From contig DCAF01000028.1 in NCBI GenBank assembly GCA_002311915.1, positions 5,523-18,353 on the forward strand: a stretch of DNA of 12,831 nucleotides, in the 5' to 3' direction. The translations under genes and the position numbers were made by a program. The stretch is from Sulfurovum sp. UBA1140. GTDB lineage: Bacteria > Campylobacterota > Campylobacteria > Campylobacterales > Sulfurovaceae. How positions within the stretch are numbered: position 1 is the first letter of the stretch; every line of letters starts with the position of its first letter. Shown here one piece after another: positions 7,629 to 12,831 of the stretch. The notes below the pieces were generated by a model that saw only the letters and a list, made by a program, of their open reading frames with translations, was not told the origin of the DNA and searched no databases.

Positions 7629-8782
7629 ATCAAAAATGTTTTGAATTGGTCAAAGAAGAAGTTGAAGTAGAAGAGCCTTTAAAAGAAAAAATAGCCCTCT
7701 ATTTTTATGGGGGTATGGCAGAGGTCTATCAGATGGAGCAGTGGATGAAGGTGATGAATGAGCTTCATCAACGAGAGCCTATTTGTATTATTGTTCGTAA
7801 TAAAAATGTGCGTACCCATTTAGCTAAAATAACCGATATTCCTATACGTTATGTTAATACCATTAATCAACTGCTTACCTTTTATGAAGAGAGTCATTTT
7901 AAAGTGATTCTTTATGTGAATAATGGCATGAAAAATTTTCAGTCACTAATTTACCATCGTGCATTGCACATTCACCTTAATCACGGAGAGAGTGAGAAGT
8001 CATCCATGCACTCTAATCAGAGTAAAGCTTATGATTATGTTTATGTGGTGGGGGATGGGGCGTATGATAGATATGCACGGCATATTATCAATCGGTCACG
8101 TGCCAATTATGTGAAAATTGGTCGCCCACAATTTGATTATATTGGAGAGGTGGTTAAAAACTTTGATAGAAAAGTAATTCTGTATGCACCAACCGATGAG
8201 TCAACCCATATCTCGATGCGATATACCTCTATTGAGCGATTGGGGTTAAAAATTGTTGATACCATTTTGGCTAATCCTAACTACCAATTGGTCTATCGCC
8301 CTCATCCTAGTACAGGTAAAAATAGTTCCATAGTGAAAGCCATTAACAGTGAAATTATAGAAAAAGTAAAAAATGCCGAAAACGGATGTGTAGAGAAAGA
8401 GTTGGATGCCATAGATTTACTCTCTGTCGTTGATTTGGCTATTTTTGACAACTCTTCACTGATTATTGATTTTTTAAACTTTGATAGACCGATGTTTGCC
8501 ACCGATATGTTTATAGAGGAGTACCACGATACTACCCCTTTTAAGATGTTAGAGGGGTGTTCGATGTTGGATGAGAAGAATATTGATGATTTAATGGGGC
8601 TTATTGATAATGAATTAGAGCAAGATACCCGAAAGAACGAAAGAGCAGAGATTAAAAAATATTATCTTGGAGCATATAAAAAAGGAGAGAGTACAGAACT
8701 CTTTATTCAAAAGGTATTGGACGCAATGGATGAACGTGATACTCTGCTTGAAGCTAAAAATATGCTGGATACAATACATTAA
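7625..8782 (+). CDS. CDP-glycerol glycerophosphotransferase-type enzyme, second tandem copy
   Basis: A 385-aa paralogue of the preceding gene, alignable along nearly its whole length; by eye a little under half the residues match, including LHIHLNHGESEKSS and ISMRYTSIE. It has the same motifs: NHGES with His at residue 120, VILYAPTDESTHISMRYTS, VYRPHPS and LAIFDNSSLIIDFLNFDRP. The residue after APT is Asp here and Trp in the first copy, so acceptor or donor choice may differ. Predicted role is polyol-phosphate transfer in capsule polymer synthesis. Translation is coupled to the upstream gene by the four-base ATGA overlap. As in the first copy, the last 20 or so residues (DERDTLLEAKNMLDTIH) look like the start of a coiled coil. 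The next gene begins one base after the stop. Confidence 0.75.
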   Translation: MNQKCFELVKEEVEVEEPLKEKIALYFYGGMAEVYQMEQWMKVMNELHQREPICIIVRNKNVRTHLAKITDIPIRYVNTINQLLTFYEESHFKVILYVNNGMKNFQSLIYHRALHIHLNHGESEKSSMHSNQSKAYDYVYVVGDGAYDRYARHIINRSRANYVKIGRPQFDYIGEVVKNFDRKVILYAPTDESTHISMRYTSIERLGLKIVDTILANPNYQLVYRPHPSTGKNSSIVKAINSEIIEKVKNAENGCVEKELDAIDLLSVVDLAIFDNSSLIIDFLNFDRPMFATDMFIEEYHDTTPFKMLEGCSMLDEKNIDDLMGLIDNELEQDTRKNERAEIKKYYLGAYKKGESTELFIQKVLDAMDERDTLLEAKNMLDTIH

Positions 8783-8783
8783 G

Positions 8784-9554
8784 ATGAAGCGTTTGGTTAA
8801 AATTTTAAAAAAAGCCCATACTAAGCATTTTAAAAAACTAGGAACCGATGGCTTTAGCCTCGCATCTTTCGGGACTAAAGTCTCCGATTCCAAAGAGTCT
8901 CAAAAGAAGCAATTTATTGAAAAAAAGCCATACAAAAAAAGAAACTTTATCTCAAAGTCTGCTTCGGTTAATAAAAAAGCTTTGCTTGAATCACCTGTAA
9001 CCCTTTATGGAAATGCTGGTATTAGAAGCAATACCAGTATAGGTGCATTTACCTATATTAATACAGGAACCACCGTTTTTTATGGTACGACCATTGGACG
9101 ATATTGCTCTATTGGAAAAAACAATGAAATTGGTCCTGTTGACCACCCGATGGATTGGTTAAGCAGTTCTCCCATTCAGTACAATATTAAAGAGCATTTT
9201 CCAGATTATTTAGAGTATTGTGATGATTTTCCACAGGTTAAAATTAGTCGTCCTGCTTCAACCATAATTGGTAATGATGTGTGGATTGCTTCGTTGGTGG
9301 TGATAAAACGGGGTGTTACGATTGGTGATGGAGCTGTTGTGGCTTCGGGTTCGGTGGTGATTAATGATGTTCCCTCTTATGCGATTGTTGGTGGTGTTCC
9401 TGCTAAAGTGTTAAAGTACCGTTTTAATGAAGAGACGATTGCTAAACTTTTAGAGATTAAGTGGTGGAGTAGAGATTTAAAAGCATTGGCAGGTATTGAG
9501 TTTGATAATATTGATAGAGCAATAGAACAGTTAAGAGGGAATCATGAGCAGTAA
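8784..9554 (+). CDS. Hexapeptide-repeat acyltransferase (CatB/Vat-like left-handed beta-helix)
   Basis: Predicted cytoplasmic O- or N-acetyltransferase that decorates a capsule sugar or glycerol unit using acetyl-CoA. In the 256-aa product the left-handed beta-helix repeats run from about residue 60 (SVNKKALLESPVTLYGNAGI, then IGAFTYINTGTTVF). The catalytic-type motif GPVDHPMDW has His121, the position used by xenobiotic acetyltransferase-like enzymes. The closing coils are IIGNDVWIAS and IGDGAVVASGSVV, then the family's VPSYAIVGGVPAKVLKYRF tail. Although the frame is open to 8667, the ATG at 8784 is preferred because it begins one base after the preceding stop. The N-terminal 55 residues are a basic, low-complexity extension; residues 20-36 are encoded by a palindromic DNA repeat. 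It overlaps tagD by 11 bases. Confidence 0.85.
   Translation: MKRLVKILKKAHTKHFKKLGTDGFSLASFGTKVSDSKESQKKQFIEKKPYKKRNFISKSASVNKKALLESPVTLYGNAGIRSNTSIGAFTYINTGTTVFYGTTIGRYCSIGKNNEIGPVDHPMDWLSSSPIQYNIKEHFPDYLEYCDDFPQVKISRPASTIIGNDVWIASLVVIKRGVTIGDGAVVASGSVVINDVPSYAIVGGVPAKVLKYRFNEETIAKLLEIKWWSRDLKALAGIEFDNIDRAIEQLRGNHEQ
8841..8891. repeat. Imperfect palindromic repeat inside the acyltransferase coding region
   Basis: Left arm 8841-8861 and right arm 8871-8891 are inverted copies matching at 15 of 21 positions, with a nine-base loop. Each arm contains its own small dyad, GGCT-TT-AGCC on the left and GACT-AA-AGTC on the right. The encoded stretch (residues 20-36, GTDGFSLASFGTKVSDS) is a Gly/Ser-rich linker unlike the rest of the enzyme and lies before the beta-helix. 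This looks like a REP-like element captured in frame, but chance cannot be excluded without finding other genomic copies. Confidence 0.5.
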
Positions 9555-10011
9555 AAAAACCATTATAACCTACGGAACATTTGACATGTTTCATATAGGG
9601 CATTTGAAATTGTTACAACGACTAAGTGGATTAGCAGATGAGCTTATTGTTGCCATCTCAACCGATGAGTTTAACAGAGGAAAAGGGAAAAAAGTAATGA
9701 TTCCCTATGAACAAAGAGCTGAAATTGTTGAGAATATTAAGTGTGTTGATAGAGTTATTCCTGAAGAGAATTGGGAACAAAAAGTTACCGATGTAAAAAA
9801 GTATGGTATAGATATTTTTGCCATTGGTGATGATTGGAGGGGTGAGTTTGATTTTTTAAAAGAGCATTGCGAGGTGGTTTATTTGGAACGCACCAAAGAT
9901 ATTTCGACCACACAACTTAAAAGGTCACTAACCAACTTTATCTCCATTCCCAAAGAGGATATTATTAATGCGTTTGAGATTATTGAAGCCCTTAAGAAAG
10001 ATTTTGAATAG
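9544..10011 (+). CDS. tagD: Glycerol-3-phosphate cytidylyltransferase (TagD type)
   Basis: Predicted to make CDP-glycerol from CTP and sn-glycerol 3-phosphate, the donor for the three glycerophosphotransferase-type enzymes of the operon. The 155-aa product has the nucleotidyltransferase motif GTFDMFHIGH (residues 11-20, His17 and His20) and the C-terminal RTKDISTT (116-123), the RTxxISTT signature of cytidylyltransferases. The core ends at about residue 130; the remaining 25 residues form an extension beyond the usual roughly 130-aa TagD. Ribosome site AGAGGGA lies just before the ATG, within the end of the acyltransferase gene. A related cytidylyltransferase for another polyol or sugar phosphate is possible, but the company of PF04464-type transferases favours glycerol. 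Confidence 0.88.
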   Translation: MSSKKTIITYGTFDMFHIGHLKLLQRLSGLADELIVAISTDEFNRGKGKKVMIPYEQRAEIVENIKCVDRVIPEENWEQKVTDVKKYGIDIFAIGDDWRGEFDFLKEHCEVVYLERTKDISTTQLKRSLTNFISIPKEDIINAFEIIEALKKDFE

Positions 10012-10014
10012 ATT

Positions 10015-11208
10015 ATGATTGGTAGAATTTTACGTTCACGTCGTCTAAAAGCACTGGTTTTAGGATTTATTGACCCTCTGTTTAGAAAAAATCCCAATAA
10101 AATTCTGTTTGTGGTTAAAGATAGAACTTATTTCTCGGGGAATATTCGGGTGGTTTGTGAACGCTATATCAAAGAGAATACTACCCAACTCTATATCTAT
10201 AAAGATGGCGTGTGCCAACATGATATTAAAGAGGAGTTAGAAAATTTAGGCGTTAAAGTCTTAGATGGCTTTTCACTAATTTCACTCTTCCATATTGTAA
10301 CCTCAGGGGTGATGGTACTTTCACACAATCCCCGAGATGCCCATATTCGTAAAAAGTTTAAACAGCGAAAAATTATTAATCTTTGGCATGGAGTAGCCAT
10401 TAAACGAATAGAGAATCTTATGCCTGATATTCCTGATTTAAAACAGCAACAGCTAAACAATAATGCCAAGCTTTATGATTTGTTAATTGCCAGTAGTCAA
10501 GAGGATAAGCAGACCAATGTAAAAGCCTTTGGAGTTCATTCGAGTCGAGTTAAAATAACAGGTCTTCCCCGTTATGAGATTTTAAAAGAGAGCTATAAAC
10601 AAGGTGTTCTACTTAAAAAAGAGTCCAAGAAGATAGAGAAGATAAAAGATGGTCGAAAGCTTATACTCTTTGCTCCTACTTTTAGAGAGTCAAATATCTC
10701 TGCGATTGAGCAGATAAGCGATAGTGAGTGGAGAGTGTTAGAAGCGTTTATTAAAAAGAACAATTTACTTTTTGGAATTCGACCTCACCCGTATGATATA
10801 AAATATCTACCTAGATTTATCAAAAATAGTGACCACTTCTATCTTTTTGAGAGTTCAGAGTTTACTGAACCAAATATTATGCTCAAACTTAGCGATGTTT
10901 TGATTGTCGATTTTACAAGTATATGGGTAGATTATTTGTTGTTAAAACGACCCATTATCGGTTTTGCTAAAGATTACAGACACTACCTAGAAGAGGAACG
11001 GGGATTTGTTTATGATTTTAATACTATCTTCCCAAGCCCTTTTGTTGATAGGATTGAGAGCCTAATAGAAGAGATAAAAGAGGCAACAGTGGTTAACAAT
11101 CCAACACTATATAAAGAGACAACAGATACTCTACATGGATATGATTTAAGTCACGATTTTTCAAAAGATATATATGAACAGATTGAAATAGTGAGAGATA
11201 ATGGATAG
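10015..11208 (+). CDS. CDP-glycerol glycerophosphotransferase (TagB/TagF type), third and most canonical copy
   Basis: A 397-aa enzyme predicted to transfer glycerol phosphate from CDP-glycerol, either priming the linker or elongating the polymer. It keeps the canonical motifs of the Gram-positive teichoic acid enzymes: NLWHGVAIKRIE with His125, LILFAPTFRES, FGIRPHPYD and VLIVDFTSIWVDYLLLKRPI. It is clearly more distant from the two tandem copies, which have NHGES in place of WHG, than those are from each other. No signal peptide or membrane helix is seen; a basic N-terminus (GRILRSRRLK) could bind membrane lipid. It begins three bases after the tagD stop without a strong ribosome site, suggesting coupled translation, and overlaps the next gene by eight bases. 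Whether it acts as primase or polymerase cannot be decided from sequence. Confidence 0.85.
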   Translation: MIGRILRSRRLKALVLGFIDPLFRKNPNKILFVVKDRTYFSGNIRVVCERYIKENTTQLYIYKDGVCQHDIKEELENLGVKVLDGFSLISLFHIVTSGVMVLSHNPRDAHIRKKFKQRKIINLWHGVAIKRIENLMPDIPDLKQQQLNNNAKLYDLLIASSQEDKQTNVKAFGVHSSRVKITGLPRYEILKESYKQGVLLKKESKKIEKIKDGRKLILFAPTFRESNISAIEQISDSEWRVLEAFIKKNNLLFGIRPHPYDIKYLPRFIKNSDHFYLFESSEFTEPNIMLKLSDVLIVDFTSIWVDYLLLKRPIIGFAKDYRHYLEEERGFVYDFNTIFPSPFVDRIESLIEEIKEATVVNNPTLYKETTDTLHGYDLSHDFSKDIYEQIEIVRDNG

Positions 11209-12178
11209 GCTTATCTCATTATCCTCGCCTCTTATTGAAAATAGTAAATATTTTTTAAATATAGAAAAGACTACTTTTTTAAAAAGTTTAAAATATATCT
11301 TCTCTAAAGTTACTTTTGTAGGATGGGGTCGAAAAAAATCAGGTCTTTGGGCTACACAAATGGCAAAGTTAACAAGAGGAGATTTTTTACTACTAGAAGA
11401 TGGATTAATACGCTCTTTGGGTTTAGGAGTAGAGGGGAGTCCTAGCTTCTCGATGGTTCAAGATAATGTGGGTATATATTATGATGCCACCACTCCTTCA
11501 AAACTTGAAAATATACTAAATAGCTATGATTTTAATCATGATAAAGAATTAATGCAGATAGCCAAAGAGGCAAGAGAAAAAATTATAGAGTATAAAATCT
11601 CGAAATATAATAATTTCAAAAAGGTAGATTTGAGCTACCTTAATAATAAGAGAGCAAAAGTCCTCATAATAGCTCAAACCTACGGTGATAGCTCGTTGAA
11701 GTATGGATTGGCTGAAAATTTCACTACAAAAGAGATAATTGAGGATGCAATCAGAGATAATCCACATGTAGAGGTTTATATTAAAATTCACCCTGATGTC
11801 CTCTTGGGTAAAAAAAAGTCAGATATTGATTTAGAACAGATTCCTAAAACATGTCATATTTTAACCGATAATGCCAACCCTTTGGTACTGTTAAAATATT
11901 TTAATAAGGTCTATACCAAAACATCAGGAATGGGGTTTGAGGCACTGCTTTTAAACAGAGAGGTACACTGCTATGGTATGCCTTTTTATGCAGGATGGGG
12001 GGTAACGATTGATAAACTAAAGGCTCCTAGACGGCAACGAATGTTAACGGTAAATGAGATATTTGCTTCTATGTATATACTCTATACTACCTATTATAAC
12101 CCCTATACCCATAAAAAAATCGACCTACTAGAGACGATTGAGAGCATTGTCTCTCATCAAAATAAACATAATTTTTAG
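11201..12178 (+). CDS. Single-domain KpsC-like capsule protein (Kdo-linker transferase family, PF05159 type)
   Basis: Belongs to the family of KpsC, which builds the poly-Kdo linker on phosphatidylglycerol that anchors group 2 capsules. Motifs in the 325-aa product: GWGRK (41-45), LLEDGLIRSLGLG (64-76), GIYYDATTPS (91-100), IHPDVLLGKK (196-205), SGMGFEALL (242-250) and HCYGMPFYAGWG (256-267), then PRRQR. Full KpsC has two such domains in about 670 residues; this protein has one complete domain, with both ends coherent and no second copy after the stop. It may be a half-KpsC making one linkage type, or a related transferase used at another step. It starts inside the end of the preceding gene (eight-base overlap) and is the last gene of the operon. 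Confidence 0.82.
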   Translation: MDRLISLSSPLIENSKYFLNIEKTTFLKSLKYIFSKVTFVGWGRKKSGLWATQMAKLTRGDFLLLEDGLIRSLGLGVEGSPSFSMVQDNVGIYYDATTPSKLENILNSYDFNHDKELMQIAKEAREKIIEYKISKYNNFKKVDLSYLNNKRAKVLIIAQTYGDSSLKYGLAENFTTKEIIEDAIRDNPHVEVYIKIHPDVLLGKKKSDIDLEQIPKTCHILTDNANPLVLLKYFNKVYTKTSGMGFEALLLNREVHCYGMPFYAGWGVTIDKLKAPRRQRMLTVNEIFASMYILYTTYYNPYTHKKIDLLETIESIVSHQNKHNF

Positions 12179-12179
12179 A

Positions 12180-12185
12180 TATAAT
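12180..12185 (+). promoter_or_regulatory. Possible promoter -10 box for a lost gene
   Basis: A perfect TATAAT starts two bases after the KpsC-like stop codon. It is followed by an AAGG ribosome site (12194-12197) and an ATG at 12208. It therefore looks like the start region of a separate gene, of which only 14 codons remain. No -35 box is apparent. A chance TATAAT in AT-rich DNA is possible. Confidence 0.4.
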
Positions 12186-12207
12186 TTTTAAAAAAGGTTG
12201 TTTACAC

Positions 12208-12252
12208 ATGAAAATTTTATTAAGCATTGTTCTTTTGGTCAATTTTTTATAA
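12208..12252 (+). pseudogene. Signal-peptide-like 5' stub of a truncated gene
   Basis: A 14-codon frame, MKILLSIVLLVNFL then TAA, looks like the first half of a Sec signal peptide (a Lys followed by a hydrophobic core) and stops abruptly. With a TATAAT and an AAGG ribosome site upstream, it resembles the beginning of an exported protein gene whose remainder has been removed. Its last codons overlap the end of the minus-strand truncated gene. It could instead be a genuine tiny membrane peptide, which cannot be excluded. Confidence 0.4.
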
Positions 12253-12646
12253 AATCGAGTGTTTCAAGTTCTCCAATGGTTTTAATATTGGCAATATTCA
12301 TGGGTTGAATACAGTACGGTGGGCAACTTCTTTTACTGTTATCTTCTGTTCTCTCTATTAAAAAGTCTTTGTTTTGATAAACAATTTGAACCGAATCCAA
12401 TTGGGTTGTAATTTTAATTTTATGCGTGGTTTTTTTTAAGGTTTTTTTCTCTTTAAGAGGCTCTTCTTCTTGAATTAAGCTCTTTAATACAAAGGATTTT
12501 TCTTCTAGTAGATTATTTTGGGAGCACTCTTCTTGGGTGTTGCTAACGAAGGTGCTACACCCTATCTCTAATGCTTGGACATGGGTATTTAATAACAAAA
12601 ATATCCCCACTGTTGTGGTGCTTACCTTAAAAAATTTCTGTTTTAT
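12239..12646 (-). pseudogene. Exported protein fragment with the N-terminal part of a rhodanese-type protein, 3' truncated
   Basis: The frame keeps a Sec signal peptide (KQKFFKVSTTTVGIFLLLNTHVQA), a charged linker, and a segment CPPYCIQPMNIANIKTIGEL followed by ETLDFIKN and a stop. As I recall, a CPPxCIQPM...ETIGELE segment commonly precedes the rhodanese (sulfurtransferase) domain in exported proteobacterial proteins, but no rhodanese domain follows here in any frame. The first standard start is GTG at 12610, which would remove the basic N-region of the signal peptide. The codon giving a proper signal peptide is ATA at 12646, one base after the upstream stop, possibly a mutated ATG or a rare start. 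If only the GTG is used, the product is 123 aa (12239-12610). Family assignment is from memory and moderate. Confidence 0.5.
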
Positions 12647-12647
12647 T

Positions 12648-12831
12648 TTAGAGTTTTGGGGGCTTTTCTCGAACTAAAGAAGCTTTCATTAGTTCAGCCA
12701 AACTATAAGATTTTTCACCTATTTCATAGGCTAGAATATCACCATTTTTCCCCACTACAATGGTTAAGGGAATGATACCACTCCACCCATAGTGTGTTTT
12801 TAGATAGTTATAGAACTTTTGATGATTGTCT
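12648..12831 (-). CDS. Thioredoxin-like (TlpA-type) thiol-disulfide protein, C-terminal part only
   Basis: The frame enters from the right edge of the window and ends at a TAA (12650-12648). The visible 60 residues include YGWSGIIPLTIVVGKNGDIL, with the cis-proline of the thioredoxin fold (GIIPLT) followed by the beta-hairpin VVGKNGDI, and then a helix SLAELMKASLVREKPPKL. This is the usual C-terminal end of periplasmic TlpA/ResA-type proteins. The catalytic CxxC would lie outside the window. It reads toward the truncated rhodanese-type gene with one base between its stop and that gene's likely start, so the two were probably an operon concerned with periplasmic thiol or sulfur chemistry. Confidence 0.65.
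   Translation of the reverse strand, partial: DNHQKFYNYLKTHYGWSGIIPLTIVVGKNGDILAYEIGEKSYSLAELMKASLVREKPPKL

Noticed and set aside
8667..8783. Upstream extension of the acyltransferase frame to an ATG at 8667
   Set aside because: It would overlap the preceding gene by 116 bases and adds Cys/Trp/Lys-rich residues unlike the family; the ATG at 8784 directly after the stop fits operon spacing.
12239..12610. Frameshift as the cause of the missing rhodanese domain
   Set aside because: All three minus-strand frames downstream of the stop were read and none continues into rhodanese-like sequence, so loss by deletion is more likely.

Overview
The window reads as an ABC-transporter-dependent (group 2-type) capsule locus from an AT-rich Gram-negative bacterium. 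The best guess is a Campylobacterota member related to Campylobacter, Arcobacter or Sulfurimonas. The reasons are the gene order kpsM-kpsT-kpsE-kpsD, which matches Campylobacter jejuni capsule loci; promoters that consist of a T-rich stretch plus TATAAT with no clear -35 box; and frequent A/T-tipped codons and TTG starts. The phylum is inferred; no 16S rRNA or other marker gene is present.

Layout. (1) 19-1032 (+): galE, UDP-glucose 4-epimerase. (2) 1038-1499 (-): a small exported protein, probably an outer-membrane beta-barrel, convergent with galE and divergent from kpsM. (3) 1571-5741 (+): kpsM, kpsT, kpsE and kpsD, the complete inner-membrane to outer-membrane polysaccharide exporter, behind a good promoter at about 1547. 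(4) 5741-6404: no intact gene. It holds a perfect 102-bp REPIN-like inverted repeat touching the kpsD stop codon, then the decayed 3' part of an unrecognised gene, then a second promoter. (5) 6405-12178 (+): six tightly packed genes: two tandem paralogous CDP-glycerol glycerophosphotransferase-type enzymes, a hexapeptide-repeat acyltransferase, a TagD-type glycerol-3-phosphate cytidylyltransferase, a third glycerophosphotransferase, and a single-domain KpsC-like protein. (6) 12179-12831: a damaged boundary. It has a promoter and start site leading to only a 14-codon signal-peptide-like stub (+), converging on a truncated gene (-) that keeps the N-terminal part of what looks like a rhodanese-type exported protein, and then the 3' end of a thioredoxin-like (TlpA-type) gene (-) that runs off the window.

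How the genes fit together (inference from families). TagD makes CDP-glycerol. Three PF04464-type enzymes would use CDP-glycerol, or a related CDP-polyol, to build a phosphodiester-linked polymer. GalE supplies UDP-galactose. The acyltransferase would O- or N-acylate the chain. The KpsC-like protein belongs to the Kdo-linker family that primes the lipid anchor. KpsMTED exports the product. Together they predict a teichoic-acid-like, glycerol-phosphate-containing capsule on a Gram-negative cell, comparable in logic to those of Actinobacillus pleuropneumoniae and Haemophilus influenzae types c and f. KpsS, a second KpsC domain, KpsF and KpsU are not in this window.

No rRNA, tRNA, CRISPR array, insertion sequence with transposase or phage gene was seen.
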